From assembly GCA_045641345.1 (NCBI GenBank), contig JAZUGR010000021.1, positions 17,286-81,285 on the forward strand: 64,000 nt of DNA. The letters run 5' to 3'. The DNA comes from Cacconaster sp045641345. GTDB taxonomy: Bacteria > Bacteroidota > Bacteroidia > Bacteroidales > UBA932. The notes beneath the pieces are model-generated. The model worked only from the letters and a program-made list of their open reading frames with translations. It was not told where the DNA came from and did no database searches. This document shows positions 9,375 through 18,440 of this stretch, in pieces. The number at the start of each line of letters is the position of its first letter. Within the stretch, counting starts at the first letter, position 1. The position numbers were made by a program, and so were the translations under genes.

Positions 9375-9740
9375 ATGAACGGGAAGGGCAGACTGGGGCG
9401 TGAAGGAGAGGACATTGCGCTGGAGTATCTGGAAAGGCGGGGATTGAAGCTTCTGGAGCGCAACTGGCGGTGGGCCCGCAAGGAGATCGACCTTGTGATG
9501 GAGAGTGCGGATGCGGTCCACGTAGTCGAGGTCAAAACGCTCAGGGACCCTTCACCGATCGAGCCCTGGGAGCAGGTGGGAGGCCTCAAGCAGGCCAACC
9601 TGATACTGGCCGCCGGGCATTACGTAGTGCAGAAGCGTGTGAAGAAGGAAGTGCAGTTTGATATAGTGTCGATAAAGATGAGAGGTGACAGTCCTGAGGT
9701 AACCTATATCCCCAAGGCCTTCTATCCTCTGAAAATATAA
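9375..9740 (+). CDS. yraN: UPF0102 / YraN family protein
   Basis: A 121-residue protein of the normal family length. It has the YraN core: G-G-E-A-like start (GREGEDIALEYLERRG), then the PD-(D/E)xK-type metal-site pattern KEIDLV...VVEVKT, which resembles Holliday-junction resolvase folds. The cellular role of the family is not settled. It heads a run of five plus-strand genes (yraN, guanylyltransferase, pheS, M3 peptidase, EEP hydrolase) separated by 5-21 bases, so it is probably the first gene of an operon. Confidence 0.9.
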   Translation: MNGKGRLGREGEDIALEYLERRGLKLLERNWRWARKEIDLVMESADAVHVVEVKTLRDPSPIEPWEQVGGLKQANLILAAGHYVVQKRVKKEVQFDIVSIKMRGDSPEVTYIPKAFYPLKI

Positions 9741-9745
9741 TCGGA

Positions 9746-10846
9746 ATGGTTGACAAGAACAATTATTGCATCATTATGGCAGGCGGGTCAGGCACCCGGT
9801 TCTGGCCTATGAGCCGTGTCGCCCGGCCGAAACAGTTTCTCGATATTCTGGGGCAGGGCAAGAGCTTTTTGCGGGCGACCTTCTACCGGTTCGCCCACAT
9901 CGTGCCGATAGAGAATATCTTCGTTGTGGCGTCGGCCCAGTATGCCGACCTCGTGCGTGAGCAGCTGCCTCAGATGCCGCAGGAGAATCTGCTGTCGGAG
10001 CCTTACAAGCGCAACACCGCCCCCTGCATCGCATATGCAGCTTACAAGTTGCGCGAAAAGAATCCCGATGCCACCGTAATAATCACCCCTTCCGACCACC
10101 TGATTGTGGGAGAAGACAATTTTGTGGATACGATACGCTGCGCCGCCTCGATGGCATCGACCACCGACCGCATATTCACGATAGGCATCAAACCCACCCG
10201 TCCCGATACCAATTACGGCTATATACAGACCACTCCGGAGACCATTGCCGAGGAAGGCGGGCACCTCGCGTGCGGAATCAAGACTTTTACCGAAAAGCCT
10301 GACGCCGATCTGGCAAAGGTGTTTATGGAGTCGGAGGAATTTCTCTGGAACTCGGGGATGTTCATAAGCAATCTCCGCACCCTTATAGGTGAATTCGAAA
10401 AATGCCTGCCCGGTCTCTCTTCGATGTTCGCCGCAGGCAGCGGTGTCTATTATACCGATGGCGAGGAGGCATTCATCAAATCGGTGTACTGCAACTGCGA
10501 AAACATATCCATCGATTACGGCGTAATGGAAAAAACTTCCCGCGCCGGTGTGGTCAAGGCCGATTTCGGATGGTCCGACGTGGGCACGTGGTCGTCGGTT
10601 TACGAGCACTCTCCCAACAGGGACGGAAACCGGAATCTCATCAAGGCCAACGAAGCCGTCCTTTCCGAAGTGTCCGATTCCATCGTGCAGGAAAACAATC
10701 CCGGCAAGCTTGTGGTGGTACGCGGCCTCGAGGATTTCCTGGTGGTGGACACCCCCGACGTATTGATGATATGCCCGAAGGATGATGCCACCGTAAAGGA
10801 GATAGTGGCCGACCTTTCGGTAAAGGACAAAACCAAATATCTGTAA
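9746..10846 (+). CDS. manC: Mannose-1-phosphate guanylyltransferase
   Basis: A 366-residue nucleotidyltransferase predicted to make GDP-mannose from mannose-1-phosphate and GTP for polysaccharide or glycoconjugate synthesis. The N-terminal nucleotide-binding loop AGGSGTRFWPMSR (from residue 11) and the sugar-phosphate motif FTEKPD are intact. At this length it has the transferase domain and a short left-handed helix region but no fused phosphomannose isomerase domain, unlike long ManC proteins. It starts five bases after yraN. Confidence 0.9.
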   Translation: MVDKNNYCIIMAGGSGTRFWPMSRVARPKQFLDILGQGKSFLRATFYRFAHIVPIENIFVVASAQYADLVREQLPQMPQENLLSEPYKRNTAPCIAYAAYKLREKNPDATVIITPSDHLIVGEDNFVDTIRCAASMASTTDRIFTIGIKPTRPDTNYGYIQTTPETIAEEGGHLACGIKTFTEKPDADLAKVFMESEEFLWNSGMFISNLRTLIGEFEKCLPGLSSMFAAGSGVYYTDGEEAFIKSVYCNCENISIDYGVMEKTSRAGVVKADFGWSDVGTWSSVYEHSPNRDGNRNLIKANEAVLSEVSDSIVQENNPGKLVVVRGLEDFLVVDTPDVLMICPKDDATVKEIVADLSVKDKTKYL

Positions 10847-10867
10847 ACAAATTCAACGACATACCAG

Positions 10868-11902
10868 ATGATCAGTCAGGAAAAGATTGAAGAACTCAGT
10901 GCCGCCCTTGCCGAGCTCAAGGCGGCAAAGGAGCAGGAGATTGAGGATCTCCGCGTGAAGTGGCTCGGCAAGAAGGGTGAAATAACCGCACTTTTCGAAG
11001 AGTTCAGGAACGTGTCTCCGGACCAGAAAAAGATATTCGGGCAGCGCCTCAACGCTCTCAAGCAGGCGGCGCAGGCCAAGATAGACGAGCTTCGCAAGTC
11101 GCTCGATGAGATTGCCGATGCCTCCGATGCGTCGTTCGATCTCACCAAACCCGGCGATGCGATGCCCCTCGGAAGCCGCCATCCCATCAGCATCACCAGA
11201 GAGGAGATAATCTCCATTTTCCGCAAATTCGGATACTCCGTGGCCGAAGGGCCCGAAATCGAGGATGACTGGCACGTGTTCGGCGCCCTGAACTTCCCTC
11301 CCGAGCACCCGGCGAGGGATATGCAGGACACCTTCTTCGTCTCTCCGGGCGGTGACAACCCCATACTGCTCCGCACCCACACTTCTTCGGTACAGGTGCG
11401 CACCATGCAGAAGATGGATCTCCCTATCCGCGTGATATGCCCCGGCAGGGTATTCCGCAACGAGGCCATCAGCGCCCGTGCCCACTGCATCTTCCACCAG
11501 GTCGAAGGTCTTTATATCGACAAGAACGTCTCGTTCGCCGACCTCAAGCAGGCGATATTGCTCTTCGCCCGCGAAATGTTCGGCCCTGACACACAGATAC
11601 GTATGCGCCCGAGCTATTTCCCGTTCACCGAGCCTTCGGCCGAGGTTGACGTGAGCTGCAACATCTGCCACGGCAAGGGATGCAACATCTGCAAGGGTAC
11701 GGGCTGGCTTGAGATTCTCGGCTGCGGAATGGTTGACCCCAACGTGCTGAGGGCCTCGGGCATCGACCCCGAAGTTTACAGCGGCTTCGCATTCGGAATG
11801 GGAATAGAGCGTATCGCGATGCTCAAATGGCAGGTCAAGGACCTTCGCCACTATTTCGAGAACGACATACGGTTCCTCCGCGAATTTGAAACTGTAATAT
11901 AA
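10868..11902 (+). CDS. pheS: Phenylalanyl-tRNA synthetase alpha subunit
   Basis: A 344-residue class II synthetase subunit. It has the N-terminal coiled-coil tRNA-binding arm (about 1-85) and then the catalytic core, with motif 2 (GRVFRNEAISARAH) and motif 3 (GFAFGMGIERIAML). A Cys-rich insertion (CNICHGKGCNICKGTGW) precedes motif 3; similar insertions occur in other Bacteroidota PheS. The beta subunit gene pheT is not adjacent; the next gene is an M3 peptidase. In many bacteria pheS and pheT form one operon, so the subunits are split here. Confidence 0.95.
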   Translation: MISQEKIEELSAALAELKAAKEQEIEDLRVKWLGKKGEITALFEEFRNVSPDQKKIFGQRLNALKQAAQAKIDELRKSLDEIADASDASFDLTKPGDAMPLGSRHPISITREEIISIFRKFGYSVAEGPEIEDDWHVFGALNFPPEHPARDMQDTFFVSPGGDNPILLRTHTSSVQVRTMQKMDLPIRVICPGRVFRNEAISARAHCIFHQVEGLYIDKNVSFADLKQAILLFAREMFGPDTQIRMRPSYFPFTEPSAEVDVSCNICHGKGCNICKGTGWLEILGCGMVDPNVLRASGIDPEVYSGFAFGMGIERIAMLKWQVKDLRHYFENDIRFLREFETVI

Positions 11903-11913
11903 TCCGGCCTGAT

Positions 11914-13932
11914 ATGAAAAAGATTTTTGCGCTTCTTGCGATTGCAACGGTTATGACTTCCTGCCATCAGAATCCTTTCCTTTCCGAGTGGGACACTCCC
12001 TACGGGATTCCCGCTTTCGACAAAATACAGAACTGCGACTATATTCCTGCTGTAAAGGCCGGAATCAAGCAGCAGAAAGCCGAGATAGAGGCAATCATCG
12101 CCAATCCCCAGACTCCCGATTTCGAAAACACCATAGCAGCATTCGACCGCAGCGGCGCCATCCTCGACCGTGTATGCGGAGTGCTTTTCGCGGTTTCGGA
12201 GTCGGATGCCACCGACGAGTTGAATGCCATTGTGGAGGAGGTGATGCCGATGGTATCGCTCCATAGCGACGAGATTCTTATGAATCCGCAGTTGTTCGCC
12301 CGCGTCAAGGCAGTGTATGAGGCTCCTCAGGACGGCCTCACCCGTGAGCAGCAGGTATACCTCAAGGATATATATGATTCTTTCGTAAAGAACGGTGTGG
12401 GGCTTGATGCCGCCGGGCAGGCCCGCCTTAAGGAGATAAACAGCGAACTGTCGTCGCTGGTCTTCACTTTCGGCAACAATCTTCTCGCCGAGAGCAACGC
12501 CTACAAGGCCGAAACAGGCGAATCGGTGGCCAACTATTACGACAATATGGCGTCCGAACCCGACCGCGCCAGGAGGGAGAAGATGTTCCGCCTCTATTCG
12601 ATGCGTGGCAACAACGGCAACGAATACGACAACAAGGCCAATGTTCTCCGCATAATGGAGCTCCGTATCGAGAAAGCGAAGATTCTGGGCTTCAACACCC
12701 CTGCGGAGATGATTCTCGAAGACAAGATGGCCCACGATCCCGCTACGGTGGATACTTTCCTCAAGGGGATAATGGATGCGGCCGTCCTCCGCGCCAGGGA
12801 GGAGATTGCCGACATGCAGAAGGAGATGGATGCCGACATTGCCGCAGGTATTCTCCCTTCGGGCAGCAAAATAGAGCCTTGGGACTATATGTACTATGCC
12901 GAGAAAGTGCGCAAGGCTCGCTACGACCTCGACGAATCCCAGGTGATGGAATACTTCAAGATGGAAAACGTGCGCTCGGGTGTGTTCGGCAATGCTTCAC
13001 GCCTGTACGGCGTGCAGTTCTCCCCCATAAGCGAGGTGGCCCTCTACAACCCCGAGTGCGAGGCATTCAAGGTTACCGATGCCGACGGTTCCCTGATAGG
13101 GGTGATAATCACCGACTATTATCCGCGTGACACCAAACGCGGCGGTGCGTGGATGACCAATTTCTGCGAGCAGTACAAGGACGCGGAGGGCAACGATATC
13201 CGTCCGGTAATCGTAAACGTGGGCAACTTCAACAAGCCAACCGAAGACACCCCGTCCCTGCTTACCATCGATCAGGTGCAGACGATGTTCCACGAGTTCG
13301 GGCATGCCCTTCACGGGTTGCTCAGCCAGTGTACCTACAAGGGCGTGAGCGGCACTTCGGTGAAGCGCGATTTTGTGGAGCTTCCCTCGCAGATCAACGA
13401 GAATTGGGCGCTCCAGAGCGAGGTTCTCGCCACCTACGCGTTCCATTACAAGACCGGTGAGGTGATTCCCGAAGATCTCGTGGCCAAGATTCAGGCTGCC
13501 GCAAAATTCAACCAGGGTTTCATGACCACGGAACTTTGTGCCGCCAGCATACTCGATATGAAGTGGCACGAACTCGAATCGGTTGAAGGCATTGACGTGG
13601 ACGGCTTCGAAGCCGGGGTTTGCAGGGAGATGGGACTTCCTTCCGAGATAATCCCCCGCTACCGCACCACCTATTTCAACCATATTTTCGGCTCGAGCGG
13701 ATACAGCGCAGGCTATTACAGCTATCTCTGGGCGGAAGTGCTCGACAAGGATGCCTTCGAGCTGTTCAGGCAGAAAGGGATCTTTGACAGCGAAACAGCA
13801 ATGAGTTTCCGACATAACGTCCTTGAGATGGGCGGAAGCGAGGAGCCTATGATACTCTATGAGCGTTTCCGCGGTGCACAGCCCGACCCCGACGCTCTTC
13901 TCAGGGCCCGTGGCCTTGCTTCTGTGAAATAA
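11914..13932 (+). CDS. M3-family zinc metallopeptidase (Dcp-like)
   Basis: A 672-residue peptidyl-dipeptidase-type enzyme. The zinc motif HEFGHALHG begins near residue 460, followed by the family stretch FVELPSQINENW that supplies further active-site residues. Length and order match Dcp. The N-terminus has a signal with a possible lipobox (VMTSC, Cys17), so it is probably exported and perhaps lipid-anchored. It should remove C-terminal dipeptides from oligopeptides. It follows pheS by 11 bases and is likely carried in the same transcript. Confidence 0.9.
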   Translation: MKKIFALLAIATVMTSCHQNPFLSEWDTPYGIPAFDKIQNCDYIPAVKAGIKQQKAEIEAIIANPQTPDFENTIAAFDRSGAILDRVCGVLFAVSESDATDELNAIVEEVMPMVSLHSDEILMNPQLFARVKAVYEAPQDGLTREQQVYLKDIYDSFVKNGVGLDAAGQARLKEINSELSSLVFTFGNNLLAESNAYKAETGESVANYYDNMASEPDRARREKMFRLYSMRGNNGNEYDNKANVLRIMELRIEKAKILGFNTPAEMILEDKMAHDPATVDTFLKGIMDAAVLRAREEIADMQKEMDADIAAGILPSGSKIEPWDYMYYAEKVRKARYDLDESQVMEYFKMENVRSGVFGNASRLYGVQFSPISEVALYNPECEAFKVTDADGSLIGVIITDYYPRDTKRGGAWMTNFCEQYKDAEGNDIRPVIVNVGNFNKPTEDTPSLLTIDQVQTMFHEFGHALHGLLSQCTYKGVSGTSVKRDFVELPSQINENWALQSEVLATYAFHYKTGEVIPEDLVAKIQAAAKFNQGFMTTELCAASILDMKWHELESVEGIDVDGFEAGVCREMGLPSEIIPRYRTTYFNHIFGSSGYSAGYYSYLWAEVLDKDAFELFRQKGIFDSETAMSFRHNVLEMGGSEEPMILYERFRGAQPDPDALLRARGLASVK

Positions 13933-13939
13933 TCGGAGT

Positions 13940-14905
13940 ATGAGCCGGTTGTTCGCGGCATTGCTGGCGGTTTTGAGTCTTGGAGGTATCTGCCTCCGGG
14001 CTCAGGATACGCAGCAGGTGAGGCTTGTGTACTGGAATATCCAGAACGGTATGTGGGATGGCCAGGGCGATAATTACGACCGCTTCGTGGCCTGGGTCAA
14101 GGCGCAGGCGCCCGATATCTGCGTTTGGTGCGAGGCGCAGAGCAATTACAGGACCGACAGCGACAAGCCTCTCGCACCTTCCGACCGCTATCTTGACAGC
14201 AACTGGAGTTCGCTGGCGGCCCGCTATGGCCACGAATATATCTATACGGGAGCGCATCCCGACGGGTTTCCGCAGGTTATTACCTCAAAATATCCAATCG
14301 CCGGCATAAGGCGTATCTCGGGCTCAAAAAATGATACTCTGGTGATGCACGGTGCCGGATGGGCGGCAGTGGATGTGGCCGGAAAGCACCTGAACATAGT
14401 GACGCTTCATCTCGCCCCTCATCAGTGGAGGCCGTTCCTGCATTCCGATGCCGAACGGGAGGCCTCCAAAAGGAGACACGAGGGCGACAAGTGGCGTCGC
14501 TGCGAGATTCAGTACATCTGTGAGCACACAATTCTTTCACCCTCATCTGCCGATAGCGGTGATTTGTGGATGATGATGGGGGATTTCAATTCGCGCAGCA
14601 GGGTTGACAACGGTATCTACCGTCACGAGGAGAACAGCACCAAGTTCCTTGTCCACGATTATGTGGCTTCCGCCACGCCGTATCTCGACATAATGAACGT
14701 GTGCCATCCGGGTGAGTTCTTCTCCACGGTGCAGTACGACTGCCGTCTCGACTATGTGTATATGACCCCCTCTCTTGCCGGGTATGTCACAGGCGCTTCG
14801 GTGAGCCGCGATTCATACACCGATCCGGTGCGCGATCCCGCCGGCCTGTCCAATTTCTGGCGGCCATCCGACCATCAGCCCATAATAGTGGACTTCAGGT
14901 TCTAA
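13940..14905 (+). CDS. Secreted endonuclease/exonuclease/phosphatase-family hydrolase
   Basis: A 321-residue exported protein with a signal peptide (cleavage near LRAQ, residue 22). The EEP fold motifs appear in order: YWNIQNG, the metal-binding Glu in VWCEAQ, the HLAPHQ His, MGDFNSRS and the C-terminal SDHQPIIVDF. The family includes nucleases, sphingomyelinases and inositol phosphatases; the sequence alone does not tell which substrate is used. Secretion favours scavenging of extracellular nucleic acid, lipid or phosphate esters. It is the last gene of the yraN operon and converges on the MFS gene with a 9-base gap and no visible terminator. Confidence 0.85.
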   Translation: MSRLFAALLAVLSLGGICLRAQDTQQVRLVYWNIQNGMWDGQGDNYDRFVAWVKAQAPDICVWCEAQSNYRTDSDKPLAPSDRYLDSNWSSLAARYGHEYIYTGAHPDGFPQVITSKYPIAGIRRISGSKNDTLVMHGAGWAAVDVAGKHLNIVTLHLAPHQWRPFLHSDAEREASKRRHEGDKWRRCEIQYICEHTILSPSSADSGDLWMMMGDFNSRSRVDNGIYRHEENSTKFLVHDYVASATPYLDIMNVCHPGEFFSTVQYDCRLDYVYMTPSLAGYVTGASVSRDSYTDPVRDPAGLSNFWRPSDHQPIIVDFRF

Positions 14906-14914
14906 GAGACAGGC

Positions 14915-16189
14915 TTATGCTGTCTTGGCCTCGTGCTTGTACTTGAATATTACGGAGAACACGATTGCCAGGCAGAGGGCGTAGGCTGCAAAGATGTACC
15001 AGCAGGAGCTCCAGCCGGCCATGAGCTGTTCCGAGGCCTTGCCGGAGGTGAAGGTGTTTACGACCCACTGGGCTCCGAGAGTTCCCACTGCCGGGCCGAT
15101 GCCGTTGGTCATCATCAGGAAGAGACCCTGTGCGCTGTTGCGTATCCGTCCGGTTGTATTCTTGTCGACGAATATCGAGCCGGAGATGTTGAAGAAGTCG
15201 AAAGCAACTCCGTAAACTATCATCGAAAGGACGAACAGCCACACTCCTCCGCCAGGGTTGCCGAGGCCGAGGAACGCAAATCGCATCGACCAGGCCACCA
15301 TCGAGATGAGCATCACTTTCTTGATGCCGAACTTGCCGAGGAAGAAGGGAATCAGAAGGATGCAGAGTGTTTCGGATACCTGCGAGAGCGAAATCAGGAT
15401 GTTGGAGTGCTCCACTCCGAACGACTCGCCATATTGCTCCATCTGCCCGAAATCCTTGAGGAACGGGTTGGCGAAAGTGTTGGTTATCTGCAGCGCAATG
15501 CCAAGGAGCATCGAGAATATGAAGAATATGGCCATCCGGCGCTCCTTGAAGAGGGTGAAGGCCCTCAGGCCGAGTTTGTCAACCACCGATTCGTTGCCGC
15601 CACCGGCTGTGAGGGGGCAGGCGGGCAGGGTGAGTGCGTAACCGGCCAGGATTATTCCCAGTACTCCGGAGGAGAAATATTGCATCGAGCTGTCCATGAA
15701 GCCGGTGAGGTCGACAAACCACATGGAGCAGATGAAACCTATCGTGCCGAACACGCGGACAGGAGGGAAATCCTTGACTATATCGAGCTTGGCAACTTCC
15801 ATGGCATTGTATGACACCGAATTGTTAAGGCCCAGGGTTGGCATGTAAAAGGCCACGCTCAGGGCGTAGAAGGTGAAGAGAGTGGAGAACTGCGCATCTG
15901 CGCCAGCCTCCCGGCCGTAGAGACCCGCTGCAATCATAAATCCGCCTGCGAGAAGATGGCAGAGACTGAGCATCTTCTGTGCCGGAATCCACTTGTCGGC
16001 AACAATGCCTATCAGGGCAGGCATGAATATCGAAACTATCCCCTGGATGGAATAGAACCATCCTATCCTGTCGGCAAATCCTATCGAGCCGAGATAGCGC
16101 CCCTGCGAGGTGAGGTAGGCTCCCCATACCGCAAATTCCAGGAAATTCATCAGGATGAGCCTGAATTTCATTGTAGATTTTTCGTTCAT
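14915..16189 (-). CDS. Nucleoside permease, MFS family (NupG-like)
   Basis: A 424-residue integral membrane protein with about 12 hydrophobic segments in two halves of six. The start MKFRLILMNFLEFAVWGAYL and loop GIVADKWIPAQK resemble nucleoside:proton symporters of the NupG/XapB type found across Bacteroidota. The predicted job is uptake of purine and pyrimidine nucleosides. It ends the minus-strand operon that includes a PfkB kinase resembling adenosine kinase and the queuosine enzyme Tgt, which suggests a nucleoside-related grouping. The start at 16189 lies 22 bases after the permease stop; Met7 is an alternative. Confidence 0.85.
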   Translation of the reverse strand: MNEKSTMKFRLILMNFLEFAVWGAYLTSQGRYLGSIGFADRIGWFYSIQGIVSIFMPALIGIVADKWIPAQKMLSLCHLLAGGFMIAAGLYGREAGADAQFSTLFTFYALSVAFYMPTLGLNNSVSYNAMEVAKLDIVKDFPPVRVFGTIGFICSMWFVDLTGFMDSSMQYFSSGVLGIILAGYALTLPACPLTAGGGNESVVDKLGLRAFTLFKERRMAIFFIFSMLLGIALQITNTFANPFLKDFGQMEQYGESFGVEHSNILISLSQVSETLCILLIPFFLGKFGIKKVMLISMVAWSMRFAFLGLGNPGGGVWLFVLSMIVYGVAFDFFNISGSIFVDKNTTGRIRNSAQGLFLMMTNGIGPAVGTLGAQWVVNTFTSGKASEQLMAGWSSCWYIFAAYALCLAIVFSVIFKYKHEAKTA

Positions 16190-16211
16190 ATCGTTGGGAT
16201 TTTATAATTGG

Positions 16212-17288
16212 CTACTTGGGTGCGAACTTGTAGAGAATTGCAGCGATTGTGGCATAGAGCATATTGGGAAGCCATAGCGCCACGGCGGGGCTCAGGATGC
16301 GTGAAAAGACGAACATCTGGCTGAACCGCTGGAAAAGGATGTATGTGAAACTCAGGCCGAGCCCGATCGCGATATTGATTCCGATACCGCCCCTTTTCTT
16401 GCGCGAAGAAAGGGCGACGGCCATTATGGTGAGTATGAATGCGGAGAAAGGGGTTGCGATGCGGTCGTTCTTTTCAATGAGAGACCGTTTTATCTCCTCA
16501 TCGCCACGCATCCGCTGAATCTCTATCAGCCTGTTGAGCTCCGGAGTGGCGAGTGACTGGACGATGTTCTGCCTGCGGTAGAAATCATCGACCGTGAGGT
16601 TTATCACGGTGTCGATAGACCTTCCGGAGGTCACGGTTTCGGATGCCCCGTAGAAATTCCTCAAAGTATAATTCTTCAGTTTCCAACAGCAGGCGAGCGA
16701 GTCCCACGCTGCCGACTCGGCCGAAAGTTTTGTCTTGATCTGGCCGTCTTCTATCGTTTCGAGAGAGAATTTGTATGCAGTGTTGGCCCAGGGGCTGAAC
16801 TGTTCCACATATACGAACTGTCCCGGGGCAATCTGGTAGTGGATGTCCTTGTTGCCGGAGGCCGTTTTCTGCTTGCCGATGTACTTGTCCTCGAATACCG
16901 AGCGCTTCATGTTGGCCGGCGGGATCACATACATTCCCATAAGGAAGTAGAAAAGCCCTATCAGCAACGCGCAGCTCATATATGGCAGCATCAGCCTGCG
17001 GTAGCTGACACCGCTCGAGAGGATGGCTATCAGCTCGCTGTGGGAGGCCAGCTGCGAAGTGAAGAAGATTACGGCTATGAAGATGAAGAGAGGCCCGAAG
17101 CTGTTGAGGATCCAGGGGATGAAACTGCAGTAGTAGTCGAACACTATTTCCTGCAGGGGGATATCCACGAACTTGTCGATTTTCTCGCTCAGGTCGAATA
17201 TTATCACAATCAGTATGGTGGCCAGTATGGTGCCCAGATAGGTGCCGATAAATTTCTTTATCAGGTATCTGTCCAGTTTGTTGGGCAT
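16212..17288 (-). CDS. LptF/LptG-family permease (YjgP/YjgQ)
   Basis: A 358-residue inner-membrane protein, the usual LptF/G length. It has three hydrophobic segments at the N-terminus, a central periplasmic beta-rich domain and three at the C-terminus. LptF and LptG form the membrane part of the LptB2FG transporter that extracts LPS or LOS from the inner membrane. I chose MPNKLDRYLIKKF at 17288, 20 bases after the tgt stop. The upstream Met at 17351 would add a non-family leader and overlap tgt by 43 bases. The second family member is the N-terminal half of the fusion at 37491-39914; which is F and which is G is not clear. Confidence 0.9.
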   Translation of the reverse strand: MPNKLDRYLIKKFIGTYLGTILATILIVIIFDLSEKIDKFVDIPLQEIVFDYYCSFIPWILNSFGPLFIFIAVIFFTSQLASHSELIAILSSGVSYRRLMLPYMSCALLIGLFYFLMGMYVIPPANMKRSVFEDKYIGKQKTASGNKDIHYQIAPGQFVYVEQFSPWANTAYKFSLETIEDGQIKTKLSAESAAWDSLACCWKLKNYTLRNFYGASETVTSGRSIDTVINLTVDDFYRRQNIVQSLATPELNRLIEIQRMRGDEEIKRSLIEKNDRIATPFSAFILTIMAVALSSRKKRGGIGINIAIGLGLSFTYILFQRFSQMFVFSRILSPAVALWLPNMLYATIAAILYKFAPK

Positions 17289-17308
17289 GGGGAAGGAGAA
17301 TTTCGTTT

Positions 17309-18439
17309 TCAAAGCCTGGTCTCCATTTTTTTGACTGCCGCATTTTTCCATGCGGTGAAATCGCCCGCTTCGATATGTTGGCGGGCCTGCTTTACGAGGT
17401 TGAGGTAGAAGGCAAGGTTATGCTGGCTCGCGATGCAGGCTGCGAGCATTTCTCCTGCAATCGTGAGGTGGTGCAGATAAGCCTTGGTGTAGGTGCGGTC
17501 CACAAACGAAGTGCCGTTGGCATCGAGCGGCGAGAAATCGTCGGCCCACTTGACGTTGCGCAGGTTGATGGTTCCTTCGCTGGTGAATATCATTCCGTTG
17601 CGCCCGTTGCGGGTGGGCATCACGCAGTCGAACATATCGACCCCGCGGGCAATACCTTCCAGTATGTTGGCCGGCTTGCCCACGCCCATCAGGTAGCGCG
17701 GCTTGTCGGCTGGAAGCAACGGATTGAGTACCTCCAGCATCTCGTACATCTTTTCGGTGGGTTCTCCCACGGCGAGGCCTCCGATTGCATATCCTTCCCG
17801 CTCGAGAGCTACGGCATGTTCGGCCGCCCTGCGCCGCAGGTCGGGGTAGGTGCATCCCTGCACTATAGGGAAGAAAGTCTGGTCGTATCCGTAGAGGGGC
17901 TCGGTTTCGTTGAAACGGCGGTTGAACCTCTCGAGCCACGCCTGGGTGAGACGGAGCGATTTTTCGGCATACTTGAAGTCGGCATCGCCGGGGCAGCATT
18001 CGTCGAGGGCCATCATTATGTCGGCCCCTATCGTTCGCTGGGTATCAACGTTGTTTTCGGGGGTGAAGATATGTCTGGAGCCGTCGATATGGCTCTGGAA
18101 CATACATCCTTCTTCGGTGATCTTGCGTATCTTTGAAAGGGAGAACACCTGGAATCCGCCGCTGTCGGTGAGAATCGGCCTGTCCCATGAGGTGAAGGCG
18201 TGAAGTCCTCCCGCCTTGCGCAGTATGTCGAGCCCCGGGCGCAGGTAGAGATGGTAGGTGTTGCCCAATATGATTTGGGCTCCGATATCCTCCCTCAGGT
18301 CACGATGGTATATTCCCTTGACGCTCCCCACCGTGCCGACCGGCATGAATATGGGAGTTTCAACGGTGCCGTGGGCCGTGGCGAGTATTCCGCACCTTGC
18401 AGCCGAATCCGTGTCCGAGGAGGTTACCTTGAAGGTCAT
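17309..18439 (-). CDS. tgt: tRNA-guanine transglycosylase
   Basis: A 376-residue TIM-barrel enzyme that swaps guanine for preQ1 at position 34 of GUN-anticodon tRNAs. The substrate motif LTDSGGFQVFSL (catalytic Asp92) and the nucleophile region DMFDCVMPTRNGRNG (near 266) are intact. The C-terminal zinc site normally formed by a CxCxxC group and a His is altered: the stretch near 300-320 reads LDANGTSFVDRTYTKAYLHH and has none of those cysteines. I believe other Bacteroidota Tgt proteins show the same change, so this is probably a lineage trait. The start is one base after the PfkB kinase stop. Confidence 0.95.
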   Translation of the reverse strand: MTFKVTSSDTDSAARCGILATAHGTVETPIFMPVGTVGSVKGIYHRDLREDIGAQIILGNTYHLYLRPGLDILRKAGGLHAFTSWDRPILTDSGGFQVFSLSKIRKITEEGCMFQSHIDGSRHIFTPENNVDTQRTIGADIMMALDECCPGDADFKYAEKSLRLTQAWLERFNRRFNETEPLYGYDQTFFPIVQGCTYPDLRRRAAEHAVALEREGYAIGGLAVGEPTEKMYEMLEVLNPLLPADKPRYLMGVGKPANILEGIARGVDMFDCVMPTRNGRNGMIFTSEGTINLRNVKWADDFSPLDANGTSFVDRTYTKAYLHHLTIAGEMLAACIASQHNLAFYLNLVKQARQHIEAGDFTAWKNAAVKKMETRL

Positions 18440-18440
18440 A

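Noticed and set aside
10853..11947. 364-codon minus-strand frame
   Set aside because: Antisense to pheS, whose class II motifs are intact.
17288..17351. Longer start for the LptF/G permease
   Set aside because: It would overlap tgt by 43 bases and add a hydrophilic leader before the family start MPNKLDRYLIKKF.
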